Assembly (NCBI GenBank): GCA_025267735.1
Contig: CM046297.1
Location: forward strand, 23,710,011 to 23,774,010
Length of the DNA stretch: 64,000 nt
Direction: 5' to 3'
Source: Mactra quadrangularis
Taxonomy: Eukaryota > Mollusca > Bivalvia > Venerida > Mactridae
The position numbers and the translations under genes were made by a program. Position 1 is the stretch's first letter; each line of letters opens with the position of its first letter. The notes under the pieces are model-generated. The model was not told where the DNA came from. It searched no databases and saw only the letters and a program-made list of their open reading frames with translations. Positions 36,701 to 50,319 of the stretch are shown here, one piece after another.

Positions 36701-36934
36701 AATTACATTAATATATCAGCCATTGGCAAAGTTCAACCCGTGCTTACCGTAAATTTGGATGCTATTGTCTCGTCACTTACATAACATTACATAACCTTAC
36801 ATGTTTATTGTTTCGACGTTCTGTAAGTACATATATTTCCCTTTACAGTACAACATTTATGTTTAACATTTTGTTTTTATCATTAACATTTACGTTTCGT
36901 ATATACCAAACGCATGTGGTGATAACTGACTTAG

Positions 36935-37387
36935 TTTGTATATTGAGACATGTACAAAAGGCACTTGTATTGTTTTCAATTTGAAAGCGGGCAATAGTCT
37001 TACGCACAAAAATAAACAAATCTAGACAGAAATTATTCTAACTTTTGAATTTCATTATCAACAGTGGTAAAATTCTATGCCAGTGTTGCAGAAATCTTCA
37101 AATTGATTACATGTGATTGTTATCTACCCATGTGTCACTCAAATGCAATTTGAAGAACATAAGAAAAGAGTCTTGACATCAAACATGCTACTAAACACTT
37201 TAAAGCAATAAAGATATTGCAGTTGATAAAAAATATTGAAAAAGCCAAAATCATTTTAATAGTTTAACAACTAAAATTAATGATTCTGTACCATTCAATT
37301 GTATATAGATATAACATGAAAAAAAGACAGACTAGGTTCTTAAGTTAAGACATAAACACTGAAAGAAACTCTTTGTTGAACATATTG
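36935..37387. other. Copy-B-specific 453-bp segment
   Basis: Copy A has only about eight bases here (17702-17709), while both flanks align. No inverted ends, tRNA-like boxes or target duplication were seen, so it is not possible to say whether B gained it or A lost it. No gene is seen. Confidence 0.6.
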
Positions 37388-37910
37388 CAGTAATTTAATT
37401 TCATTTATAACATAAGCGGTCCTTAATGTATTACTTAATGAAATGTAAACGTTCTTTTTTTCAATTTTAAATTTATTTTGTTTATTGATAGATTTAAATT
37501 TCAGCCATTACATTAGCAATTAAATGTAATGTAATGCCCGACAAAACAATATTTGTTACACGTTAAAAATGCATTCAAGTCCTACTTTTGGCATCGTCGG
37601 CAAGCATAGTACTTTCTTCCGTTACACTCAATATGTACCGTGGGTAATTTGACTGAAAAACCTAGTTTATAAAAATGTGCATGGGTCTTAAGAGACAAAT
37701 CTTCTTCCAATGAAATGCAAGTTACAATCAAATACTCTTCAATAACAATGACGTCTTACTGAGATTTTCTTACTTAAAATAGAAACCAACGCACATATAT
37801 ATTTTCTCAAAATGGTTGCATAATTTCATTGGCTAGTTTTCCGCAGTGGTTTCCTTGCGGAACCAAAGGAAATGTCTCATTGATTATTCATGATTACGAG
37901 ATTTTCTTAA

Positions 37911-38103
37911 CTAATGGCCCACGTTACATAACACAGCATAGCGAAGTAATGTAACTTGGGATAACCGACGATGTACTTTTTGACTCTGTAAACAAAGATT
38001 ATATGTTCTAATGCCCGGCTTATGAACTCTGCCATCTATTAGTACGATACAAAATTATTGTCGCGATAAAAGAAATTATTGTCCTGGCTATGATGATGGT
38101 CAT
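37911..38103 (-). pseudogene. Frameshifted counterpart of the candidate secreted peptide
   Basis: Aligns with 18207-18416. The start and hydrophobic stretch are kept (MTIIIARTIISF...), but one extra base after the ACAATA codons shifts the frame, and the downstream part ends early at a TAG. If the copy-A frame is a gene, this is its pseudogene; if not, both are ordinary drifted sequence. Confidence 0.25.
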
Positions 38104-39663
38104 TATGTAACGTTGGAAAAGGCTAGTGCTGTAATTACTGTAGCTATGTGTTTTAGATATATTATTAAAGATTATTACAGCATTATACTTTGTGATTAAA
38201 TAAGGTTGGCGACTTGTATCAGAATGTACACAAAGTCAATTAAGGTACATTTTTGTTGTTATATTAACATTTTCAATATCCAGTTAAATTAGTTCATATA
38301 ATGACAAATACTTTTCACTCACATAAAAAGTCGGCTAATCCTATTACAAAGTTCATATTAAACGTCCTTTCTTTTCGAGAAAATGTCTCCGATGGTTCAA
38401 AGATTAGAAATTGAATAAGTCCGTTGGTTTAAAAATGACATTTATTCTTTGTAAATTGCTATATTCATAATAATAAAGCAGTCTGAAAATAAGATAATTA
38501 TGTCTATGTTTAACAATACTGTCTGGGTTTGAAACATCTTGATCGTGGTCGTCCACCCCATTCATTGTCTACAGGACAACGTTACAATAATCATTCACCA
38601 ATCTCATACACTTACAAATCCATTAAGATGATAGTGGACGCCAAACCTCTGAGACAATTATTTAATAATTTATGTCTACAAATGTTTGTGTCCATGTTTC
38701 TACTTGAAAAATCTTTAAGTAATTCGTGTATGTGAGCAAATTTATACATCTAATAACTATAATGTACAATTTGATAGTTATACCCTAATTATCCCAATCT
38801 GCTATTGATGCACGACTTTTTGGAATGTCATTGTAAATTATTCGATCGTGTGTCAAAGAAAAGTCACTGAAAGGTTTTGAGCAGCTCTCAAGAAGGCATT
38901 AAACTTGTTAATCACATGTCAACACATTCATTGAGTACTGTTACGGTAAACACTAGTATTTAAGTGGCACAATTTCTTACAACTTAAATTTCTTAAAGCT
39001 TTGCTACGTCAACTAATTGCTCTCAAGGGATAATTTAAAGTACTTAATAATACCCTTTGGAAAATGTTTCGAGCATTTGACCTCGCTTTCTACAAACCAG
39101 ATGAGACAAATTAAGACACAGGACAGTGTAAAATTAATCATGAAGACAATAACTCTTCCTCAATTTAATAAACAAATTTAAGTAAAAATGTAAAAGATAT
39201 TTAGTTATTATACTTGGCGTAAATTGTTTCAATATGTATTTGAGTATTCGAACTAATGACAAGAAGAGCAACTACATTAATACTGATTTCCAAATACGTA
39301 CTTGAGAGCTTTTAGAACAGTTTTAGAGCCTAATTTGGAGCAGTTCTATAACAAGACTTCATCTTAAACATACTGTGATCAAAACTATTATTTCATGTAT
39401 TGACAACCAAATTTTACTTTCAGTTTCGATCTTCTTTCACTTTGAAGTGCCATAAATAACATAAACACATTTAAGCAATACATGTATTTGCATTTAATTA
39501 AGACCAGACATTACAATAACTAAGAGATAATACTGAGAACGATAATGCTCAGCTGAAAAAGATAAAGTGAGGACACAAAGGCATAATAACGTCTATAAGT
39601 TTATTAGCTTTTTTACAACAATCAAATATCTACTTAGGTAAAATTGCTAATGAACTAATTACA

Positions 39664-39860
39664 TATTATATGTCTTCACACGTGGAGATTCACGTGACAG
39701 ACAAAAATGGCAATAATTGGATAGTCAGTGATCTGTTGCCTCGAGTCACATCCAAATCCATTTCGTTGTTCTCTACAGCAAGAACTGGATTCTTAGTGCT
39801 CGGTACTAGAGGACACGGAAACGGACTCGTCAGTAATTAGTCTTAATTTCAAAAACTTCC
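39664..39860. other. Highly conserved A/B block (copy B part)
   Basis: Counterpart of 20145-20345. It carries TTG to TGG and TTT to TTC changes and an AAG to TAG change that ends the plus-strand frame earlier. The minus-strand frame stays open. Confidence 0.35.
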
Positions 39861-41764
39861 GTCATGATCAGGTGAAAAATATATTGGTACGATAATAACA
39901 AAACCAATGACCACTGGGGGAACAATCCTTTTTGATAAGATGTTGATAAAAAGTTACTTTTTGTCATTATGGATAATGCCATTAAAAATGTCCATAATGA
40001 CCTTAAGGGTTTTAAACTAAGAACCAGAACGCTGATGTCATTGCCCCATTATGGCCAGCGGTAACCGACTATTAACGTTTTTAGTATGTACATCACAACA
40101 GATAAACAATACGAAACTCATGACTCTTTGAATTTATAAAAATAATGTATATAAATATAAGCATCAAAAGTATTCTAAATTTTGCAATAATGGCTACATA
40201 GGTTTCTCCTATCTGTTATTTAAGGTAACATGGTTATCTGTAGTTTTAATAAGTAAGCATAAGAGCGCCAAACGTGTTTTTCTTAATATATCATTACATT
40301 CATGATAATCGTATGCCATTTAATATAATGTATAGTATTTATTTGGTATATAAGACACAATGACGTAAAACTTTTTTGAATTCTTAGACCGTTATTTAGT
40401 ACAGTAACTATTTTCTAGACAATGAACTGCTTAAAACAGTCCAAGCTAACGATAATGATTATTTTGTCATATATTCTTAGATAACTATATATAATGATTG
40501 TAATAACAATGCCATTGACTTGACAAAATATGTAAAAACGTGGGCGATTGATGTCAAGGAACTGGTAAATATTTAGATATTTATTAAAAGTTCGACTGTT
40601 ATGATTCAAAATTCTTAGAACGAAACACTTTCTTCTACTCCATGTGGCATAATATTAGTGATTTATTTAGGTCAAGCCAGAACTAATCAGAATATATATG
40701 TAGATTAGGAAATATGGTTTGTATCAACCAAAGAGATTAAAAAGACACACAACACAAACCAAGTCAATTATCTACAGTACCCATGGAAAGTTTGAGACAT
40801 TTTCACTTAGGAAGCCTACTACTGAGGTTTCATTAAACATTTAAAACCTTTTTTTGAAATTCTTTTTAGTTTTGCTTATTTTTTTGTTATGGTATTATTT
40901 GTAGTTGAGATTACCAAATTACTTTTTTGTTATGGTACTTTTGTAGTTGAGACTCCCAAGGCAGCTTAAAATGAAAAGATTTCCATTGTATTTGGTTTTG
41001 GAGGCCCTAGGATATCAGATGCTGAATTTATTAAATGTGATTTACTCATCAACCATATCAAAAAAATAAAATATCGGTTTTTATCAATGGTATTTAATTT
41101 TGATGTAATTTACTGTTTCTCCAAACTCTTGGTGGGTACTGTGTATTGTTATAATATTAACGATGAACCGAGTATCATAACACATAGTACATTGAACCAT
41201 GACATTCAGTAAAAAAGATATGTCGCTTTGATATTTATCATTTTATTTCGTAATGTCAAATTTAGACATAATGTCTAGGACGAAATCAGGGGATTGAGCG
41301 AAAGAGTAATGATTTATCAAAGTATTACATAAAAAATGTTCTGGTTAACTTACCGGATTCCATCGGCAAATCTTTACAGCTCTACGATGTATATAAAGAC
41401 GTAACACATGTAAGCACTTTCATTAGTATTTCATTTCCTTATCTTAGTCGGATGATCAGTTTAATGTCTAATGATGATACACTCTTTTCAAAAGTTACTG
41501 AAAAACAATGATAATAATGTAATAGATATATTACAACATAGGACAAAAATATAAACGGTTGCCTTGTATCTGCTGAACAGTCGTTAATTATGTCCTTTAG
41601 GTCAATGGGCATTCAGCTTGTTGGACATTTCAGGCCATAGTCGCATTAATCTGATGTTCAAGCTTTATGCATTGTATTGCTATGCATCATTAAATAAATT
41701 TATGTTTCGTGCATTTACAATTATGTTTCATTAAAATTGCTTGCGGCACAAGATAGTATTATTT

Positions 41765-41895
41765 TATATTCTCATAGTTCAACGCCGAGTCAACTCTAAT
41801 TATGGTCATTTTACGCAGGCCAAGCTCACCTAAACTGTCTTTCCTAGACTTTTGTCTACAAGCGGTACTCGTCTATTCGTTAATAAGGCTAGCAA
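41765..41895 (-). mobile_element. Decayed SINE body fragment in copy B
   Basis: Counterpart of 22241-22400 (TCAACGCCGAGTCAACTCTA; TCACCTAAACTGTCTTTCCT). It has no tRNA head. Confidence 0.65.
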
Positions 41896-43377
41896 ATTCT
41901 ACGCGTACGTTACTTATCGAGGAACATTCGACAACAATGTTATCAAAATTATACCCACGAGTTTTACAAATAAGAGTCTTTGCATTTTATCTTGTCAACA
42001 AATCTATATCTTTAAGATGTCGTATTCATTTAATTTCTAATAAATGTAACTTCTTTTCACATCACATTATTTGTCTAAACAGCCTCCGGTAAAAATATTC
42101 CCATTTCCCTAATATCGCGTAATTTATTAGACGCTCACTTTATTCAGACAAATTAATGTGATAACCTTTAATGACCTCCAAGTAACAATAATGATAGCTT
42201 ATCATGTTATTCACGTCATTCTGCCTAACGTCTTAACTAGAAGCAACTTTATCCAGAATGAGAAAGTAAATCACGAAATTACGTGACAAATCACAAAATG
42301 ACAATTACATGACAACAAGTAACGTCCAGGTGTTTTTGTTTACTTCACCAGATATCTTGGTTTAAATTTGTACAATAAACAAAAAACTGTTTATGTAAAC
42401 AATACTATGAACTAATCTACGACAGGGGATACTCAGGGTGACCCTAAAATATATACTTTTAATAATTATGTTTTATGAGTATCTTGTTGGTGTAATTGTC
42501 AAGTGTTCTACCATTACAAGCAAAATTGACTAAGGGGTAGTAGTTTATTCGCCATACCAATTTTGTTGAAATGAACTATGCAACTTTTATTTTCAATACT
42601 GCCTACCTCTAGAACGAATTGGTTCATTTTGAATTGAACACAAACACGTTTTGTTATTTCGTTCGAACTATATAGACAATGACAATTAACTTCAGTGGAA
42701 TTTGTGAAACCTTTGAATTCGTTTGCTTATTAATAAATCGCCATCAATTACATTTGTCTAATTACTAGCAAAAGAATGTTATCGACAATTTTAAATTTCA
42801 CATTGTAAACAAATGTCCATTATTTATAACAAAACAGAAACTTAGAATTCACATAAAATCAAAAAAACTCTTTACAAACAAGATGCCCGACACTGAACGT
42901 CTGTTTTCGTCAGCCAAATCTTCTTCCACAAAAATACGTAAATACTAGTAATTGAAACATACATTAAATGTCAAGAAAATGATATGTTTTGCTTTTCTAT
43001 AATACTTGATAAACAAATTATTTTGTTTTGATATTTCACTCTTCATTTCTTGTATCATGATACGATGTGAATGACATATCTCTTCTATGGGTTCCCCTGT
43101 ACGCAAATTATGAGCCATACTTACAATGGTAAATATTTTGGATTTTACCAAGCGTCTTGAAGTTGAATGATATTTATACAAATGCATATGAAAGTCTGTG
43201 AGCTAAAATATTTTGTGGATTTTAATTTAATAAGAGGAATTATCATGTTACGTAAACTCGTCTGTTAGTACGACACAATATGAAACTCCTCTTTTGCATT
43301 CTGTACTCTAGAAGCTGATAATATATTTAAAACTGAAATTTTATTTTTATGGGATTGTATGTGTTTGTTTGTTTTTG

Positions 43378-43565
43378 CCTGGTATAACGCCGTAGCAATA
43401 TATTGTTTATGTCATATAACGGCGGTCAGTCAACCTACTCACTGTTTTTGGAAAGGCCAAATCTCTGGATTTAACTTTATGGGATTGTAGCTTGATGCAA
43501 AAATGAAATGGTGGTAGTGGTGTTTTTGTTGTTGTACAGATAATGTACATGACACATTTACCAAC
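43378..43565 (-). mobile_element. SINE tail plus copy-B-specific extension
   Basis: TAACGCCGTAGCAATATATT and GTCATATAACGGCGGTCAGT match the shared SINE 3' domain. About 138 further bases (43428-43565) are absent from copy A at 23905. No tRNA head is visible in the extension. Confidence 0.45.
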
Positions 43566-43751
43566 AGAAGTACCAATATGTAATAACCTTTTCATTACGA
43601 ATTCAAAAATTTAACAATAATTATATTCAACGTATAGTACATTTTTTTAATTAAGCAAGTATAATTGTCATGTCTTCTTATTGCCTATAGTTTCATTAAT
43701 CTTCCATATTATTAAAACTTTTATAAAGAATTAGATATATATTTTCCCAGT

Positions 43752-43885
43752 CTACGATATTAGTGGGTTAAGTGACAACCAATTCCTAGTTCGGGCAATC
43801 ATAACTTTATTTTGGACAACCAAATTTCTAAAATCAAGATATAGTGCTAGCTTACTTAAATGACATGTTCGGGCTACCACTGTGT
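43752..43885. mobile_element. hAT-like MITE, decayed copy in duplication B
   Basis: Starts AGTCTACGATATTAGTGGG and shares ACAACCAATTCCTAGTTCGG with the element at 55771-55932. It is the counterpart of 24093-24240. Confidence 0.5.
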
Positions 43886-45676
43886 TCCTTTCCCAATATA
43901 TTGTGTTTTTTTCTCTTTTTTCATGAACAATATGATATCAAAGATGCCATTTGTTGTCTTTATAGTCATAAAACATCACCTTCGTGACATTGTTGTTTTC
44001 TTTTTTATTCCCTCATATCGCCTACGGTACAAAACACAACACTTTCCCCCGTATAATGTTGTTATTGCATTGAAAGTCACACACTTTGAGAAATTAATGA
44101 CATCGATTTAAATAACCTTCAATTTCCTATGGCAAATAAAAAGTTTGCAAACAAATTCTTTGTCTTGTCAGTTTCACTACATGTGCCTGAATCAGACAAT
44201 AAGACCTTTACAATGATGTAATGTATTACAAGATCCAATAACACGTAGAAAATGCTTGTACATTATCCCAAGGTCTTCACAGTTAAAACTTTGATTCCAA
44301 AGAGAGTTTTGTCAAAAGACATTGATACAGCAACATTCTCTAAAAGAGCATTTCTATGGTACAGAAATAAAAAACACCTTTAAAAAGCCGAATCTTTTAT
44401 GACGTGAATGATCAATCTGATATTCTGATAGTTGATCTATTGGCATTTATTAAATGCTGTGGTGTTTAAAATAGTCTAGGAGTTATTTTTACATTCAAAA
44501 AGCATTACATTTGTACATAAATCAAACGTAGATGACCACTTTGCCAAAAGAAATGCATCATTTTATTGATCCGACACTAATTAATGATTATTTCGGCATT
44601 TGTGTCACTGTATGCTACTAAAGTCACTGTAACACGGTTGCAGTTAACTTGCATAGTAGAAATTATCTTTCAACCATCACTAAGTACATGCCTTCGCCAA
44701 TGACTGATAACTCTCCTAATTGATGCAACAATAAGAAGGCCAAAACATGAATTACTTGACAACTGAGTGAAGGTATATAGCCCAGAAATTAAACTCTTTG
44801 ACATTACTGATTGCTTTTTGCTTTTCATGTTCGGTATCTATAAAAATATACAGCTAGCAATTACATAAACCAAATAATACAATGATTTTGTTTCTTTAAC
44901 AGGAAGCATAAGCTCATATTTTCCCATAGAATTTTCAATTAGTTTATAGGTTTAACATATGGTTATATACACATGACATAAATTTATTTTGTTTGTCTTT
45001 TCAAACTTATATAATGTTTATTGCATACAATGGTACAGTTTGGACTGAAACAAAAGGAAAATTAATACCTGCCAATCAACATTTAAATGCCATTTATTTT
45101 CAGACGTTATGCACTTTCAATGTGTCTAAGCTCAAGCAGAATAATTTCCGAGTCTATCTCAAATAATATCCGTTTGAATGCCACAATGTTGTTCAAGTCA
45201 CTTGTTCATACTTTGAACATCGTCGTAAGAATTTCAAAGGCATCTGTTCATAAAAAAGACCCTAATTGTTTTAGTAGAAATGACGGCTATCGTGTCATAT
45301 GATGTCAGTTTGTCTGACATGACGAATGATAATAGAAATGTTATTTTTATTACTGAAATAAAAACATTTACATATATTTGAATACATATCAATAACAAAC
45401 CACACTATGATTGATAAAACATATAGAATAGGAAATGTCACATCATATTTCACAATACGTTTACAAGTGAACATTTTAGGTATACAAAAACACATTAAAA
45501 TGTTCTATACAATTGTATCTGCAAAATGATTCAAATGGTTTCTTCGGCGTTAAAATTGTTCACGATTCTTAGAGAAACATGAACAACTAAGTTTAGACAT
45601 TTCTCTGATTAGTCTATGTCATTAATTGTGAGGATTCAAGAACATATACGGAATTCGTCTAATCAAATGTAACTAT

Positions 45677-45816
45677 GGGCGAGTTGCCTAAGCATATCTT
45701 TAGCTAACGCTTTGCCCCTGGTACTCTTAATTTGATATCAAATACATATTCCGTTGGGGTAAAAACAGTACCAGGACACAAAGCGCTTGTCAGCGGTATG
45801 CTTAGGAAACTCGCTC
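45677..45816. mobile_element. 140-bp palindromic MITE, copy in duplication B
   Basis: Same length and arms as 26016-26155, with TA flanks. Its presence in both copies means insertion before the duplication. Confidence 0.8.
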
Positions 45817-46140
45817 TATATTAATAATTTTACATGACATAGCCCAATAGCTGGCTAACACAGCTGTACAATTACAACGCATGCGAGAAATTTGGTTTGA
45901 AAATATAAATCTGTCATTGTTTAAAATTAAATGTAATATTAAGAAACCTTTTTTCTTTCGTGATCGACAGATTGTAGTAATGTTATACAACATTACTGCA
46001 TGTCCACGTTAATGAATATCGGTCACAAAGTTATCTGAATTATGGCAACAAATAGCGGCACGAAACTGTCCTCTAAGTGAACTGCTAGATCTACTTAAGT
46101 TATTGGTTTAGTTAATCCATTTTAATACAACAAACTGTTG

Positions 46141-46299
46141 GACGTATATCTCTCACAAAAGCAGCAGGTAAATGTATACGTCTTGTACATTAGTATACGT
46201 GAAGAAAATCTAAAAGATGAAGAGAAAGAATCAAATAAGTGGGTTACAAAAAAGAACGCAAGCCTGATAAAGAAAAGGTACATCCATCTGAAGTTACAT
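46141..46299 (+). other. Copy-B version of the candidate 53-codon exon
   Basis: Open throughout and ending at a GTAAGT donor, but the acceptor-like AG of copy A is changed to TG. It also gives the empty target site for the copy-A SINE. Confidence 0.15.
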
Positions 46300-49200
46300 G
46301 TAAGTAAACTGTATAACTTTGTCCTGCAATGTCATAACACTGAGCTTCTTTTTATACCAGTAAATCATTGTTCTAAATAAATACTACCCTACAGTCTACA
46401 CTTTTGTATTAAATATCATCTATCCTCATATTGTATAGGTTGCAAAAACACAAATTCCTAATATTCATGCTATTAGTTTATCCAGAAAAGGATGCAATAT
46501 TGAAATGACATAAATTGTCGAACATGATATCAATATAGTGATTTATTATCGTCACAAGTGAGTTGTAAAATCGTAACTTTGAGAAGAAATCATCATGTTA
46601 TTTGTAATGAGGTAAAATAAAAAGTTGTGTTTTTTACAAAATAATCTTACAATAAAAATTATCGTTAGTGAAAACAAAACATCAGTTGACTTTAAACAGA
46701 TCGTTACATGACAAAAATCAATAAAAATTATATATTCATGTTCTGTATTCTATATACTTTTCAAAAAGTATAGGTTATGTTAAGATCAATTCACAATAAA
46801 AGATAATTTAAAGCAGATAAACACAACACCTTTCACCAGGGCATCCTCTGATAAATATCAGCTCAATTAATTCAGCAGTGGGTGGGCTTATCATTAGTAA
46901 TATATTAGTATATAGCATGATAAGGATTAAATATTATGTTTATTAAACATCTGACTTTAAACAGCAAAAACTATTAAATTGACTTACAATTTATCATACG
47001 ATTGTTGTGAGAAAAGGTACACTGACTGTGACAGAACTTAAGTCACCTCTAAACAAATACTTAAATGATAATATCAACCCCTCCCCCCCAGTAAAAAATG
47101 TTCCCACACTTCGTACAGACATAACATGTAGATTTAATTTCTACTTTCCTCTTTTTATTCTTAAGTTACAGCGCATAGCGAAAAAAATAATTTAGATTTA
47201 TTGACGTAATTATTATCGACGTGTACACATGTTTACCCAATGCGTAAATGCGATTAGTCGTAGCTAAATTAGTTCTAGCGCCAATGACATAATAAAGTCT
47301 GAACCAATTGATCAGTCGTGGGAAACCTACATGATATTTAGAAAGGGAATGATATTTGTTAAAAGACAAACTAGCGAAGCTGAGCTAAATAGTTAGACGC
47401 AAGAATATCACAACACATTAAAAGCAATGGTTAAAATAGGAGATTCCACAAAATAATATCTCAAAAATCGGCACCTGATGTGGTTAAAATGTTGTTTCAA
47501 TATCAACTTAGTATAATTCAAAACAAGATAAATTAGTGTATCATAAGATTGTGTTGATTTGATTATTAGACATTCCACCAACTATTGAATTTGTTATTGA
47601 TTTTCAAGTCATTGTTAAAATAACTTCATCACCTAAAATTTTGTAATTGTCTTGACAAAGCATATAATGATTCAGCTGCAGTCGAGAAAGGGACTTTCGT
47701 TTATCATATCAATTGCCTTCCAAAAAGAATCCATGCTGTTACAGTACAATTGTAAGCATCGGGACATTGCCAGCAACGATAGTAACACCGATGAATGTGA
47801 AAATACAATGAAAATTTTGTTTTATCACTAATATTTACATGTATAATTACAATTCAGCAGTTTCAGAAAAAACAGAACAAGTAAAAACATGAGCATCAAA
47901 TAGAATTATATAAAAATTTCAATACATCACTCATATATGACATCAGATTTGTTAAATAACACAAAAAACTAATTTATTTTAACTGAACATTTAATCATTA
48001 AATAAAAATTAAATTAAATAAAACAGATAAAGTATGACAGTCGTAATCATTTAACACAGACATTGGGTAAGTTTTATGACGCTTGATAATGAAATATTTA
48101 TTTTTTCTCGATTGAAAAAATAAAAGAAAGAATGACATTGGAAATAACTGGAATAGATATTGGAAAAAAATGTTTGTTGAATATTGCGAAAATAAGTTAT
48201 ATTTAAATTTGCATTTCAGTAATATGTCATGCCTTGGTACCAAATGTAGTATTGCTGTCATTTTCTAAGAACATAAATATTTCCGATTAAAGAAAAAAAT
48301 CCAAGTTTCGACCCATTACAATGGCAATTAATGAATTGTTTCAATATCCTTTAACTTGTGTGTAACAGTTTAGTAATGGTATCTGAAATATGACCACAGT
48401 ATTCAGCAATATTCTTTAATTTATTTGAAAGATATGTCACATTGGCACATTGAGAAAGATTATAACAATTTCATTATTTCGTCTTTATTGAAATCATAGT
48501 TAACGAGCTTGGCGTCTGTGCGAGGAGAATCAAAATAAATAAAAGTTCCAAATGAGATTTTGATCATTAACATGTCAGAAAAACGAATAAATCAGACCTT
48601 TAAGGAAACAAAGTCTGCTTGCTAAGTTGAATTAGAGTAGTTGTATTTATTTGAAAGAGAGAAAATGTATGAAGATAAGCGAAATTGTGCTAAGAAGAGA
48701 TAGTCCAAATATTACAAAATCAAAAGCATAAGCTTGAGAGTCACTTAAACGTTTTGCAATCGTTTTATGTAAAGTTAAAAAAGGTTATAAGTCAACTATC
48801 ACAGACACTCACACAACAAAAAGCAATGAGGCGGACGTTTTAAATATTAAAACTTTTGTTATAAAAAGGAGGCATCAAACACATAACCAAAGCAGAATCC
48901 TTAAGGAGACTCTTTAACTTCAGTTTAAAAATAACCATGATTTTAATGCTCAATGACATGTCAATGTGAGTGCTTGATACGATAAAACATATCAGGTTGT
49001 CAATATGTAGGAAAACACCAACATCGGTGTAAGTTGAGTTTCTTTTTATATTTTACAGACTTTTACAGAAATCGAAAACATTTAAGAAAACAGATATAAG
49101 ACATAAGTAACAATTTCCAAACGTCAGTTTAAATTAGGCATGTTACGAGTATTTATCTCTCATGTTTACATGTATCTACTTCGTCAATTTTCCAAAAAGA

Positions 49201-49717
49201 GGAATGTGCTGTGTTGGCAGTTGTTAGACAAACTTCATTTGTTAGTTTTGTTAGGTAATATTACGATGACAAACTTACTATGAACTTTATTGGTCATTTA
49301 ATAAAATAATAACCAAACAAAAACAAAGTATTAAGAAAAATCCTTTCTGTTTCTCATGTTTATATCACTCTAAATCAATTTTCAAAACGTGGCATGTAAT
49401 TGTACTAAAAAGTGTAGATATTACTCACTTGTTTTTATATAGATAATAAAAGAATATTCTGAATCTATTCAGCCATCGATACTTTTGATAGTTTGTTTAC
49501 TATTCTTTTGTTAAATCAAGGCGCCTAGTAAAAGTTCACTTACGTAGTTATATAGAAAATAAAGCTAACAACCAGATGATACCTGATAAGTGTTTTTTTC
49601 GTATCAGTTTCTCTTCTTAACGCCTACGATGCAAAGATCAATGGCATGATTTCCTTCACTTGAAGGTTATCAAATAGTTAGTTACTTCATATAGAGATGT
49701 TAGTGCAATAGGTTTAA

Positions 49718-50061
49718 AGGTACTCATTCACAGGTTTCAACTTTTATATCACTTTTTCTAAAACTATCAAATTTTTATGTTAACATTTTTAGAAGCAGTA
49801 AAGTAGTGCTCTGATAATGACAATTTTAGTGCAAATTGACATACAACTACAAATGATGGTGTTTCATGTAGTAAATAACTACCCCGTATGTCACGATATA
49901 GACACGTATAGTGCATTTTTGTTTTACTTTTATTGTATATTTCTTGCAACATATAGGTCAGTTTGTCTTAAAATAATAAGAATTAATTTCTTTGACACAA
50001 TTACGGACACTGTATAAAATTTTGAAATTATAGAAAAAAACAAATCTGTGAACTAGTACCT
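49718..50061. mobile_element. TTAA-target MITE (AGGTACT family), copy B only
   Basis: A 344-bp element starting AGGTACTCATTCACAGGTTT and ending with the complement of AGGTACTAGTTCACAGATTT. TTAA is duplicated at 49714-49717 and 50062-50065. Copy A (about 30218-30236) has a single TTAA in otherwise matching sequence, a clean empty site. This confirms the TTAA target and shows insertion after the 19-kb duplication. Confidence 0.95.
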
Positions 50062-50319
50062 TTAAATGGTCTCCAATGTGGGTTGTAGGACACAAATGAT
50101 AATCACCAAGGCAAACTTTTCCCTATTGTATTTGTAATCGTCAGCATTGATTAAATGTTCTAAGAAAAAACAGAGACAATAAATCTGGTAATAATCAACA
50201 GTATGTGACGCAAGTTTGTAAATAACTTCCAAGGTCAGTCTCCAGAAATGGCATTATGCGTATTTCTGAATTGGGGTTTGTTGTTTGAACATGTCAGTAT
50301 ACTGTATATTCTCTGCAAA

